From a bacterium (GTDB taxonomy: Bacteria; Planctomycetota; UBA11346), in contig JAIFND010000154.1 of assembly GCA_020047915.1 (NCBI GenBank), forward strand, positions 1 through 33,699: a stretch of 33,699 nucleotides of DNA, given 5' to 3'. Made by a program: the position numbers and the translations under genes. Under the pieces are notes generated by a model, which was given only the letters and a program-made list of their open reading frames with translations, did no database searches and was not told the origin of the DNA. This document shows, in pieces, positions 1 to 8,085 of the stretch (the stretch's first letter is position 1; each line of letters starts with the position of its first letter).

Positions 1-2
1 CC

Positions 3-536
3 GAGGCGACCCAGATCAAGGCGGCGCGCGTGCGCGACGCGGCCCAGAACGGCTCGCCGACCTACTGGACGGCGGTGATCCAGGTGCTGGAGCTGTCGAT
101 CTACCTCAAGGACGTCGGTCTGGTCGATCGCCGCCTGAAGTTCGACGCCACCAACCAGTCCACGCCGGCCGACGATCTGCAAATGCTGCCGCGCAACCCG
201 CGCGACGACAAGCGCGTGCGCCGCGCGCGCAACGCCCTATCCGCCGAACTGTGCCGGCGCTATCAGGAGATCTTCAAGCAGCCAGGCGTCACCGCCAAGG
301 TCGGCTTCACCATCGAGTCGATCGACATCGATGGCATCGCCACCACGGTCTTCCTGCCGGTCGGCGCACCGAAGTTCGCCCCGGTGCGGCGCGAACTGGA
401 CGACGGCACGGTGGTGTTCTTCCTGTGGGAGGAGGGCAAGGATCCGCCGCCCGAGGTTGTCGCCGAAGCGGCGCCCCCTGAACCTGCACCTGCGCCCGCA
501 CCTGCACCCGCCCCCCAGCCGGAGGCCAAGCCGTGA
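3..536 (+). CDS. Unidentified protein, C-terminal part (5' end outside window)
   Basis: An open frame enters from the left edge in frame 3, and nothing marks a start. The GTG at 30 is internal to readable sequence, because the residues before it (EATQIKAAR) continue the same composition. About 177 residues are visible: a charged helical part, a compact part with beta-like segments (roughly window residues 90-140, including TVVFFLWEEG), and a C-terminal tail of alternating Pro-Ala ending PQPEAKP. The tail looks like a flexible linker or wall-spanning end. I do not recognise a family. The stop overlaps the start of the next gene (GTGA at 533-536), so it is probably the upstream member of the operon containing the two TPR-like exported proteins. 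No function is assigned. Confidence 0.7.
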   Translation, partial: EATQIKAARVRDAAQNGSPTYWTAVIQVLELSIYLKDVGLVDRRLKFDATNQSTPADDLQMLPRNPRDDKRVRRARNALSAELCRRYQEIFKQPGVTAKVGFTIESIDIDGIATTVFLPVGAPKFAPVRRELDDGTVVFFLWEEGKDPPPEVVAEAAPPEPAPAPAPAPAPQPEAKP

Positions 537-1564
537 TCCGCGTCCTCCTCGTCCTGTTCTGCAGCTGCCTCGCCTTGGCTGCCGGCGAGGCCCCGCTCGG
601 CCCGCATCAGGGCACCGTGGTCCTCGCCGAGCGTTCCTTCGCCGAGGTGTGGATCCTCAGCGAGACCAGCGATGGCGTCGCCCACACCCTTGATGAGAAG
701 AAGGACAGCCCGCCGACCACGCTCAACCGCGGCAAGTACGTGCGGGTCGATTACAACCGTCCGCAGGATGTGCCGTGGCTGCGCGGCGACGCCGCCGCTG
801 CCAAGGCCGACTGGGCGACCGCCGCGACCCAGTTCCTCGAGGCGACGAAGTCGCGCGAGAGCTGGTACACCCGTGAAAGCGCCTTCCTGCGCGCTGCCGA
901 GGCGTTGCTGCAGGCCAACCGCGCAGATGAGGCGGTCAAGGCCCTCGATGGCCTGGCCGCCCAGTTCCCCAAGTCGGCCAACCAGGCGCGCATCGCCTTC
1001 CTGCGCGCCCAGAGCCTGCAGAAGAAGGGGGATAATGACGGCGCGCTCAAGGCCTACGCCGTCCTCGCCGGCAAGGCCGAGTGGGGCATCAGCGCCATCG
1101 CCCTGGGCGCCACCGGCCAGGCCGAGATCCTCGCCGCCGCCAAGAAGCACGATGAGGCGGCCAAGGCCCTGAATGCCGCCTTCGCCAAGCTGGATGCGGT
1201 GAAGGACGCCGAGTACTTCGCCCAGGTCGGCGTCGCGCTGGCCCAGCAGCAGCAGGCGGCGGGCCAGAATCCCGCCGCCATCGCCACCCTGCGCCGCCTC
1301 GCCTACGGTGCTGGCGATGCCACCGGCCGGGCCCGCGCCCAGGTCGCCTGGGCCCAGGTCCTGGTTGCACTCGGCGATCCGGCCAGCCTGTTCGAGGCTT
1401 TCGACCATGCCGCCATGGCCGACGCCGAGCGCGGCGCCGATCCGGCCGTGGCCGGCCAGGGCGCCCAGCTGATGCGCCAGATCACCGGTCGCATCGACAA
1501 ACTGGCTCCCGACCAGGCGTCCGATGCGCTCAAGGCCGAATACCGCCGCTACATCTCGAGGTGA
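533..1564 (+). CDS. Exported TPR-type repeat protein (paralogue 1)
   Basis: 343 residues. The start is GTG at 533, overlapping the previous stop and preceded by a good ribosome site (GGAGG, about 7 nt upstream). Residues 1-18 form a signal peptide (MIRVLLVLFCSCLALAAG); a Cys lies inside it but there is no clear lipobox, so export rather than lipidation is inferred. Residues 20-80 contain a small domain with the motif EVWILSET. From about residue 85 onward there are helical pairs rich in Ala/Leu with TPR spacing (for example residues 118-200, AEALLQANRADEAVKAL-like). TPR proteins act as protein-binding scaffolds; the partner is unknown. The next gene has the same layout and shares the SET motif, so the two look like tandem duplicates. 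Translation is probably coupled on both sides. Confidence 0.75.
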   Translation: MIRVLLVLFCSCLALAAGEAPLGPHQGTVVLAERSFAEVWILSETSDGVAHTLDEKKDSPPTTLNRGKYVRVDYNRPQDVPWLRGDAAAAKADWATAATQFLEATKSRESWYTRESAFLRAAEALLQANRADEAVKALDGLAAQFPKSANQARIAFLRAQSLQKKGDNDGALKAYAVLAGKAEWGISAIALGATGQAEILAAAKKHDEAAKALNAAFAKLDAVKDAEYFAQVGVALAQQQQAAGQNPAAIATLRRLAYGAGDATGRARAQVAWAQVLVALGDPASLFEAFDHAAMADAERGADPAVAGQGAQLMRQITGRIDKLAPDQASDALKAEYRRYISR

Positions 1565-1569
1565 GTCCC

Positions 1570-2772
1570 ATGCGCCGAGCCCTTTCCGCCGCCGCCCTGC
1601 TGCTCGCCTGCGCCTGCGTCCAGGCCGGCGATGCCGTGATCCTCGACCGTGTCCTGCTCAAGGACAAGGGGCCCAGCGAATGCTGGGTGGTCAGTGAAAC
1701 GCTTGAAGAGATGAAGTGGCGTGGTTCGCCCACCGCGGGTACCGACTCGACGCGCAAGCGCCGTGAGATCCGCGAGGTCGTGTACGCCTTCCAGCGCCAG
1801 CCCGGCGCCTGGACCCAAGGCATGGAGGCGCGCGACCGTGGCCGCTTCGCCGAATCGGCCGAACTCTTCGCCGCGCTGGCTGGCGGCGAGCGCGAAGCCG
1901 AGAAGGTGGTCGGCAGCTTCGAGGAGGGGGCGTCGTGGGATCTCGCCGGGCCGGCCAACGCGGCGGCGGCGGCGGCCGCCTTCGGCAAGATCGTCGCCGG
2001 GTTCCCGGCGCATCCGCTCGCCCTCGATGCGCGCTACCGCCAGGGCATGGTCCTGGCCATGGCCAAGAAGACCGATGAGGCTGACGCCCTGGCCAAGAAG
2101 CTGGAGGAGGACGGCAAGGGCAAGCTCGGCCAGGCCGCCAATGTCCGCGCCGCCGCGATCCGTTCTGCCATGGCGCTGGCCAAGGGCGACGCCAACGAAC
2201 TGCGCCGTAACGTTTCGAAGGCCTCGTTCAGCCCCGAGGCCGAACGCGGGCCGTGGCTGCACTTCAACCTCTTCGTCGCCGACACCCTGCGCAGCACCGG
2301 CCAGGCCAAGGATGCGGTGCCGATCTACGAGCGCATGCTGCCGCAGCTCGCCGCCGACCCCGCCGCTTCGGCGCGGGTGCGGCTGGGCATCGGCGTGTGC
2401 AAGGCCGACAGCGACCGTCAGGGCGCGATCATCGACCTGCTGGCCCTCGACGCCCTGCCCTTCGGATCGCCCGAGCAGAAATGCGAAGCGCGCTGGCACC
2501 TCGGGCGGCTGCTCATCGCTGATGCCGACGCATTGGAGAAGACCAACGGTTTCGCTGCCGACGAGCGCAAGGTCGCGCTCGCCAAGGAGAACCGCGCCGC
2601 CGCCCTGCTGCTGCTGCAGGCCGCCGCCGAGGCCGTCACCGACCATCCGACCAAGGCGCAGGCTGCCGAGCTGCTCAAGACCCTGGCGCCCGCCGCCGAC
2701 GAGGCCAAGCCGGGCGACAAGCCCGCTGAAGCGAAGCCGGCGGACAAACCGGCGGACAAGCCGAAGAAGTAG
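1570..2772 (+). CDS. Exported TPR-type repeat protein (paralogue 2)
   Basis: 400 residues from ATG 1570. I prefer this start to the GTG at 1561 because a GAGGTGA ribosome site lies 6-7 nt upstream and the protein then begins directly with a signal peptide (MRRALSAAALLLACACVQAG). The mature N-terminus carries ECWVVSET, matching EVWILSET in the preceding gene at the same distance from the signal peptide. The remainder is Ala/Leu-rich helical repeats of TPR type (about residues 85-370), ending in a Lys/Pro/Ala tail with repeated KPADKP. The tail may bind polyanions or cross the periplasm, but that is inference. The stop of the preceding gene lies inside this gene's ribosome site, so the two are likely co-translated. 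A periplasmic scaffold role is likely; the specific partner is unknown. Confidence 0.75.
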   Translation: MRRALSAAALLLACACVQAGDAVILDRVLLKDKGPSECWVVSETLEEMKWRGSPTAGTDSTRKRREIREVVYAFQRQPGAWTQGMEARDRGRFAESAELFAALAGGEREAEKVVGSFEEGASWDLAGPANAAAAAAAFGKIVAGFPAHPLALDARYRQGMVLAMAKKTDEADALAKKLEEDGKGKLGQAANVRAAAIRSAMALAKGDANELRRNVSKASFSPEAERGPWLHFNLFVADTLRSTGQAKDAVPIYERMLPQLAADPAASARVRLGIGVCKADSDRQGAIIDLLALDALPFGSPEQKCEARWHLGRLLIADADALEKTNGFAADERKVALAKENRAAALLLLQAAAEAVTDHPTKAQAAELLKTLAPAADEAKPGDKPAEAKPADKPADKPKK

Positions 2773-2851
2773 ATTGCGTCCGTAGCACACCTGCCCAACC
2801 GCTGGGCCTACGCAGATTGCACGCTAACCAGCAGGCCTAGGATGCCGGCCC

Positions 2852-5800
2852 ATGGCTTTCGCCGGCAATCTCCGCACCCTGCCGCTGCCTGACGTCTTCC
2901 AGACGCTCAACAATATCAAGGCGACCGGTGTCCTGCGCCTGCGTTCGCAGGCCGGCTCGCGCGACGTGGTGTTCAACCAGGGCGAGATCGTCGGGGTCGG
3001 ATTCCTCGACAAGCAGGGCCGCGAGGACCTCGAGCTGCGTCTGTCCCTGCTCGGCGTCGAGGGCGATGCTGGCCAGCGGCTGCAAGGGGTGACCTGGTAT
3101 TGGACCGCGATGCAGGCGCGCGAGCGCGCCAACCGCACCGAGCTCGATGAGCTGGTCCACGAGCAGGCGCGCGAGCAGCTGCACAACCTGTTCGCCTGGA
3201 ATACCGCCGAGTTCAATTTCGACGAATCGGGACCGGGCAAGATCGAGGCCAACGAGCTGGTCGCGCGCAGCCTCGAACGGCCACTGTCGATCGACACCGC
3301 GACCATCCTGCTCGAAGCCGCCCGCCAGCAGGACGAATGGGCCGATCTGCGTGCGCGTATCCGCGACGAGACCGGCGCCGCGGCGATGGGATCGTCGCCG
3401 ACCCTGGGGGTGCAGCAGAGCGCGCTGGAAGCGGTCGAGAAGGTCGATGAGCCGCGTCCCGAGGAGAGCTCCTATCACCTCTACCTGAACGGCGAATGGC
3501 AGGGCCCCTATCCGCGTACCCGGATCGTCGGGCTGGTGCAGACCGGCGAGGTGCCGATCGAGACCTGGAGCTACGATCCGCTGACCCAGGACCGCAAGAC
3601 CCTTGACCAGCTGCTCGGCAACGAGGCGAAGCGCATCCGGCCCGAGGATCTTGATGCGCTCCGTCAGGCGGTGAAGGCCGCCGAAGGCCGTCTGGCCGAG
3701 GAACGCGCCGGCCGCGCCGCCGATCTCGCCGAGCTGCGCGGCCTCGCCTCCGAGGTGCTGCGCCTGGCGCGCGACTGCGAGCTCGACGACCCGGCCATCG
3801 AGGCGGTCGTCGCCCGGCTCAACGAGGTGGTCGGCGGCGACGATCCGTCGATCGTCGCCCTCGCTTCAGAGACCGTGGTGGTGGCGCTGGTGCGCCATCT
3901 GCGCGATCTTGCCGGCCGTGATCTGGCCGCCGCCCGCGAGCGCGCCGACGCGCTGGCCCACCGCATCAGCGAGCTGGAAGCCGGCAGTCGCGAGCTGGAG
4001 CGCCAGCTCAGCCAGGCCGAATTGCGTTCCGACGAGGAGCGCGGCAACGCCGAGCGCCTGCGCGAACGCCTGGCCGCCGCCGCCGAGGACGCCGCGCGGC
4101 TCGACCAGGAGCTGGAACGCAGCAAACGCGACAACTCGCGCGTCTCGACGGCGCGCATCGCGGCCATCCGCACGCCCGAGGATGCCGCCGCGGCAAGCGC
4201 CGAGCGCGCCGTGGACCAGCAGCGCGAACTGGGCCGGATGCGCGCCGAGCACGCCCGGCTGCTCAACGAGGTCGCTTCGCTGCAGGCGCGTCTCGACGAG
4301 GACCGCGCCCGTCACCAGGCCGAGCTGGAAGCCAGCCGCGCGTTGCATGGGTCGCTGGGGGAACGTCCGCAGCCGCCGACCGAAGCGATCGCACGCGAGG
4401 GGGCCGGTTCCGAGGGCGGACGCCTCACCGCGCTGCAGGCCGAGATCGATAGGTTGAAGGCGCTGCTCGCCGAAGCCACGCGCCACGCCGCCGGGGACGA
4501 GGCGCAGCGCAACCGGGCCACCGCCGAGCGTGACGAGGCGCGCGGCGACACCGAGCGCCTGCGCCGCGATCTCCACCAGGCGCGCGCCGAGGCCGCCCGC
4601 ACCGCCGAATTGGCGCGCGCCCACGAGCAGGCCGAGGCCCGCGTCACCGTCGCCGAAGGTCGGGCGGTCAGCGCCGAGACCCGCGCCAATACCGCCGGCG
4701 AGCGCGCCGAACGGGCCGAGCACGAGCTGGCCGGGCTGCGCGTCCGCCTGGCCCAGGCCGAGGAGGAGCGGCGCGCCCACGAGCGCACCGCCTACGAGGC
4801 GACCCGGCAGAACACCGAACTGCAGGTCCGGCTGCGTGAACTGGCAGCCCGTCTCGACGAGGGCGAGCAGCGTCTGGCCGAGCTCGGCGACCTGTCAGCC
4901 CAGCTGGCCGAGGCGCGGCAGCGCGCCGCCGAGCTGGAGGACGAAGGCGCCCGGATCCGCAGCGGCCTCGCTTCGGTGCGCGGCCAGACGACCGACAAGC
5001 TGGAGCGCGCCAAGCGCCGGGTTGTCGAACTGCGCGCCCGCCTGCGCGAGGCCAAGCGCGACCGCCACGCCCCGGTGCCCTGGTCGAGTCCGATGACGGC
5101 CGCTTTCAGCGCAGCGTCTGCGATGCCGCAGGCATCCGTCCCCTGGTCCTCGCCCGTCACCGCCGGCTACGCCCAGGGGGCGCCGCCAGCCGGCTGGTCC
5201 GACCCGAGCCAGGCCGGTCTGGCGCTGGCGCCGCACGCGGTCCCCGGACATGTCCTGCCCAACGCCACGCTGCGCACGACCAGCGGCACCTTCGTGCCGA
5301 TGCCGATGCCGGACGATTCCTCGGCCGGCCGGCAGGCGGTCAGGCCGGTGGCCCAGCCCGAGGCCCTGCCGACGGCCGATCTCAGCCGTCCCTCGCGCAC
5401 CCTGCGTTGGAGCCTGGCGGCGGCCGGCATCGCGCTTGCCGCAGCCTGGGCTTGGTTGAGCGCCGCCGCCGCAGTGCCGATCTGCGATGCTGTGGTCAAT
5501 GGCCAGGTGGTCGAGGTGACGGCGCCGATCAGCGGCCAGCTGGTCATCTCCGACAAGGGCGTGGTCGGCACCCTGGTGCGCAGCGGGGACGTCCTTGGCA
5601 CGATCCGTAACCAGGAGATCGATCCGTCGCACCGCGACCGTCTGACCAACAGCCGCAGCGCCAACGAGAACCGCCTGCGCAGCACCGAGGAATCGCTGCG
5701 CCGCGCCCAGCTCGAACACGACCTGGTGACGCGCGAACTCTCCAGCCAGCCGCTGGCGCCCGTGCCCGGCGCGGCGCCCGACCCCCGGCTGCGTCTGCGC

Positions 5801-6313
5801 GATGAGATCGCGATCCGCCTCGTTGAACTGGGCATCGTGCGCGACGACCTGCGCCTGCGCCAGGCCGAGGTCGAGGCCGAGTTGGCGCGCGAACAGCGCC
5901 GGCTCGACGAGCAGCGCGCCCAGGAGGTCGTCGCCAGCCGCAGCGGCCTCGTGTACCGGGTCAGCAGCGACCTCAACATGGCAGCCGGCAAGGTCGCCTT
6001 CTCCATCATCGACGAGGCCACCATCGTGCTCGACGGCGCGATCCCCGCCGAGCATCCGCTGCAGGCCAGGGAGACCGTCGCCGTACGTCTCGGCGGCACC
6101 GTGTTCACCGCCCAGATGCTCGAGGACGACCCGTACGTCCTGCGCGACCTGGCGCGCGACATCGCCGTGCCCAGCGGCCACCGCCGCATCCTGATGAAGA
6201 GTGATTCCGGCGCCATCCAGCTCGCCCAGCAGTTCGGTGCCACCGCCCGCGTCGCGGTCACCGGGAACCAGCCCGGCTTATTGTCTCGTTTAACGTTACA
6301 ATTACGTTTCTAG
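2852..6313 (+). CDS. DUF4388-GYF_2-long coiled coil-TM-HlyD-like fusion protein
   Basis: 1153 residues. Domains in order: residues 1-~165 a DUF4388 (PATAN-like) domain beginning GNLRTLPLPDVFQTLNN with the typical FNQGEIVGV hairpin; ~205-255 a GYF_2-type domain (YHLYLNGEWQGPYP, then TGEVPIETWSY); ~266-740 an uninterrupted Glu/Arg/Ala/Leu coiled coil; ~742-848 a Pro/Ser/Ala linker with two copies of VPWSSPxTA; ~852-873 one membrane span; ~884-920 a lipoyl-like half-motif (VTAPISGQLV); ~925-1027 a second coiled coil; ~1029-1133 the returning half (SGLVYRV) and beta-barrel part of a membrane-fusion (HlyD) protein. The N-terminal 850 residues should be cytoplasmic and the HlyD part periplasmic. 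DUF4388 and GYF_2 are protein-interaction or regulatory domains in other systems. There is no ABC or RND partner in the window. The transported substrate, if any, is unknown. The last ten codons are noticeably AT-rich. Confidence 0.85.
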   Translation: MAFAGNLRTLPLPDVFQTLNNIKATGVLRLRSQAGSRDVVFNQGEIVGVGFLDKQGREDLELRLSLLGVEGDAGQRLQGVTWYWTAMQARERANRTELDELVHEQAREQLHNLFAWNTAEFNFDESGPGKIEANELVARSLERPLSIDTATILLEAARQQDEWADLRARIRDETGAAAMGSSPTLGVQQSALEAVEKVDEPRPEESSYHLYLNGEWQGPYPRTRIVGLVQTGEVPIETWSYDPLTQDRKTLDQLLGNEAKRIRPEDLDALRQAVKAAEGRLAEERAGRAADLAELRGLASEVLRLARDCELDDPAIEAVVARLNEVVGGDDPSIVALASETVVVALVRHLRDLAGRDLAAARERADALAHRISELEAGSRELERQLSQAELRSDEERGNAERLRERLAAAAEDAARLDQELERSKRDNSRVSTARIAAIRTPEDAAAASAERAVDQQRELGRMRAEHARLLNEVASLQARLDEDRARHQAELEASRALHGSLGERPQPPTEAIAREGAGSEGGRLTALQAEIDRLKALLAEATRHAAGDEAQRNRATAERDEARGDTERLRRDLHQARAEAARTAELARAHEQAEARVTVAEGRAVSAETRANTAGERAERAEHELAGLRVRLAQAEEERRAHERTAYEATRQNTELQVRLRELAARLDEGEQRLAELGDLSAQLAEARQRAAELEDEGARIRSGLASVRGQTTDKLERAKRRVVELRARLREAKRDRHAPVPWSSPMTAAFSAASAMPQASVPWSSPVTAGYAQGAPPAGWSDPSQAGLALAPHAVPGHVLPNATLRTTSGTFVPMPMPDDSSAGRQAVRPVAQPEALPTADLSRPSRTLRWSLAAAGIALAAAWAWLSAAAAVPICDAVVNGQVVEVTAPISGQLVISDKGVVGTLVRSGDVLGTIRNQEIDPSHRDRLTNSRSANENRLRSTEESLRRAQLEHDLVTRELSSQPLAPVPGAAPDPRLRLRDEIAIRLVELGIVRDDLRLRQAEVEAELAREQRRLDEQRAQEVVASRSGLVYRVSSDLNMAAGKVAFSIIDEATIVLDGAIPAEHPLQARETVAVRLGGTVFTAQMLEDDPYVLRDLARDIAVPSGHRRILMKSDSGAIQLAQQFGATARVAVTGNQPGLLSRLTLQLRF

Positions 6314-6339
6314 TTTCGGCGCCCCCGCCCCCCGCCGCC

Positions 6340-6585
6340 TCACACCACGCGGAAGCGGGTCAGGTCGTCCAACTCGTTGTCGTCCACGGTCAGCCAGGCG
6401 CCGGTGTCGAATTCCAGATCGTAGCAGAAGCCTTCGTCGCCGTTGTCGCGCTCGGTGGCGATGCCGGTGATGCGGCCGACGGCGCCTGCGGGCGTGACCC
6501 GCTCCTCGTCCTCGCTGTCGAAGTCGGTGACGGCGGCGACGAGGGCGACCTTGGTGCCGCGCGGGAGGGGGTGCTGGATAGCCAT
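6340..6585 (-). CDS. Small acidic hypothetical protein
   Basis: 81 residues from ATG at 6585. A longer reading in the same frame would start inside the neighbouring iron-sulfur gene and has arginine-rich shadow composition, so I cut it at MAIQHPLPRG. The protein is acidic and beta-rich, with TKVALVAAVTDFDSEDEERV, then TPAGAVGRITGI, and a final DNELDDLTRFRVV. The pattern of short strands and a conserved PAGxxGxxxG turn resembles a small SH3-like or KOW-like barrel, but no family is recognised. It is convergent with the large fusion gene (26 nt gap, no hairpin seen between them) and 26 nt downstream of the BFD-like gene, so it may share that transcript. No function is assigned. Confidence 0.6.
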   Translation of the reverse strand: MAIQHPLPRGTKVALVAAVTDFDSEDEERVTPAGAVGRITGIATERDNGDEGFCYDLEFDTGAWLTVDDNELDDLTRFRVV

Positions 6586-6611
6586 GGGCGAACCGTAGTC
6601 AGGCCCGCCAA

Positions 6612-6851
6612 CTACGCCATATCCCAAGCTTCGGCGCGGGCCGGTTGCGGTTCCTGGCCGGGACGGGCGACGGCGAAGCTGGTGGCACCGGTCGCCAGCA
6701 TGCGTTCGAGATAGGGCCGGCAGGCGCCGCAGCCGGTGCCGCAGCCGGTGCCGGCGGCGAGTTGCGGCAGGGTCGTCCAGCCGGCGGAGCGCGCCTGCGG
6801 GACGAGTTCGGCGAAGCTGCGCCGGAAGCAGACGCAACGCGTGACCGCCAT
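6612..6851 (-). CDS. BFD-like [2Fe-2S] ferredoxin-type protein
   Basis: 79 residues from ATG at 6851. This is the bacterioferritin-associated ferredoxin (BFD)/NirB-type [2Fe-2S] fold: a CxC pair near the N-terminus (C6, C8) and a CxxC pair about 33 residues later (C41, C44 in GTGCGACRP). These four cysteines are the expected cluster ligands. A fifth cysteine, C37, comes from a duplicated GTGC step (GTGCGTGCGAC). In E. coli BFD helps release iron from bacterioferritin; similar stand-alone proteins serve other iron-sulfur enzymes. It lies downstream of cysM on the same strand, separated by a palindromic repeat element (6881-6973), so co-transcription is uncertain. The cluster type is fairly certain; the partner protein is not known. 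Confidence 0.8.
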   Translation of the reverse strand: MAVTRCVCFRRSFAELVPQARSAGWTTLPQLAAGTGCGTGCGACRPYLERMLATGATSFAVARPGQEPQPARAEAWDMA

Positions 6852-6880
6852 GTCAGACACAAACCCAAGACAGGTGCGGC

Positions 6881-6973
6881 GTCCGGCGTTCGGCGTTCGG
6901 CGTTTGGACAAGCGGCCCCAGGGGGCAGCCACAGCCCCTCGGAACGTCGAACGCCGAACGCCGAACGACGAAC
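6881..6973. repeat. Hairpin element, GTTCGGC family (copy 1)
   Basis: The left arm (6881-6905) and right arm (6943-6973) are built from 7-nt units (GTTCGGC on one strand, GAACGCC on the other) and are reverse complements over about 25 bp with a few mismatches. The 37-nt loop contains a shorter inner stem, GGGGC/GCCCC (about 6922-6938). The element begins 15 nt past the cysM stop codon (minus strand) and precedes the BFD-like gene. It could fold as a long hairpin in RNA or extrude as DNA; no T-run of an ordinary terminator follows. Confidence 0.85.
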
Positions 6974-6987
6974 GGGGGCATGATCCC

Positions 6988-7905
6988 TCAGACCCGGAAC
7001 AGATCGCTTGAGAGGTAGCGGTCGCCGCGATCGCAGGCGATGAACACGAGGCAGCCCTTTTCGAGCGTGGCGGCGAGTTGCAGCGCGCCCCAGCAGGCGC
7101 CGCCGGCCGATGGGCCGGTGAACAGTCCGGCAGTGCGCGCCAGCATGCGTGCGGTGGCCTCGGCGTCGCGCGCCGTGACGTCGATGACGCCATCGACCCG
7201 GCTGCGTTCGAAGATCTTCGGCATGTACTCCGCCGGCCAGCGGCGGATGCCGGGGATCGAGCTGCCCTCGGTCGGCTGGCAGCCGAGGATCTGCACGGCG
7301 GGGTTGCGCTCCTTGAGGTATCGGCTGGTACCCATGATCGTTCCGGTGGTGCCCATCGCCGAGACGAAGTGGGTCACCGCCCCGGCGGTGTCGCGCCAGA
7401 TCTCCGGCCCGGTGCTCTGATAGTGCGCCAGGGCGTTGTCCGGATTATCGAACTGGTTGAGCATCAGGAAGGCGTCGGGCTGCCCGCGCGTCTGCGCGAC
7501 CATCGCCAGGGCCTTGTCGCGCGCCGCCTCCATGCCGCCGTCGATCAGGTGGACGACGGCGCCGAAGGCGCGCATGGTCTGGGTACGTTCGATGGTCAGG
7601 GTGTCGGGCATCACCAGATGCATCTCGATGCCGACCGCCTGTGCGATCATCGCCAGGGCGATGCCGGTGTTGCCGCTCGTCGCCTCGACCAGGCGCATGC
7701 CGCGGCGCAGTTCGCCACGTGCCAGGGCGCCGGCGATCATGCCTTTGGCAGCACGGTCTTTCACCGACGAGGCGGGATTGTTGCCTTCGCATTTGGCGAG
7801 CAGCTGCACCCCGGGCCGGTTGACCAGGTGCGAGATGTCGAGGAGGGGGGTGTTGCCGACCAGATCGAGCAGGGATGGCACGGCGACAGGAAAGCGGCTG
7901 GACAT
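6988..7905 (-). CDS. cysM: Cysteine synthase B (O-acetylserine sulfhydrylase)
   Basis: 305 residues from ATG at 7905 (MSSRFPVAVP); a reading 11 residues longer has no better start. PLP-dependent beta-family enzyme that makes cysteine from O-acetylserine and sulfide or thiosulfate in the cytoplasm. Residues 44-53 (PASSVKDRAA) hold the PLP lysine K49; EATSGNTGIAL is the substrate/phosphate loop; GTTGTIMG binds the PLP phosphate; and QPTEGSSIPGIRRWPAEY is the CysM-type signature that separates this enzyme from CysK. The length fits the family. The gene is divergent from the first kinase gene, with a 180-nt gap, and is followed by a hairpin element and then the BFD-like gene. No CysE partner is nearby. 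Confidence 0.92.
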   Translation of the reverse strand: MSSRFPVAVPSLLDLVGNTPLLDISHLVNRPGVQLLAKCEGNNPASSVKDRAAKGMIAGALARGELRRGMRLVEATSGNTGIALAMIAQAVGIEMHLVMPDTLTIERTQTMRAFGAVVHLIDGGMEAARDKALAMVAQTRGQPDAFLMLNQFDNPDNALAHYQSTGPEIWRDTAGAVTHFVSAMGTTGTIMGTSRYLKERNPAVQILGCQPTEGSSIPGIRRWPAEYMPKIFERSRVDGVIDVTARDAEATARMLARTAGLFTGPSAGGACWGALQLAATLEKGCLVFIACDRGDRYLSSDLFRV

Positions 7906-8035
7906 GGATCTGCAATGTCTGCGCCGCCCAACATGCACGCGCTCCCGACGCCGGGTTGCAATGGACCCATGTCAAGCGATGTCCCGCTAAACCATTGGCG
8001 CATCCCCCACCAGGCGAGCGGGGCTCCCCGCGTGC

Positions 8036-8064
8036 TTGTGCAGCGCAGGCGCGGGACCTAGAAC
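8036..8064 (+). promoter_or_regulatory. Possible sigma70-type promoter for the kinase pair
   Basis: TTGTGC at 8036-8041 and TAGAAC at 8059-8064 are 17 nt apart, in the divergent gap between cysM and the first kinase, about 20 nt before its ATG at 8086. The match to TTGACA/TATAAT is partial (3 and 4 of 6), so this is a proposal from spacing and position only. Confidence 0.3.
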
Positions 8065-8085
8065 AGAGGACAGTCCAGCCTCGTC

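Noticed and set aside
6586-6837. 165-residue version of the small acidic protein
   Set aside because: The extension reads through the BFD-like gene in a different frame and has arginine-rich shadow composition.
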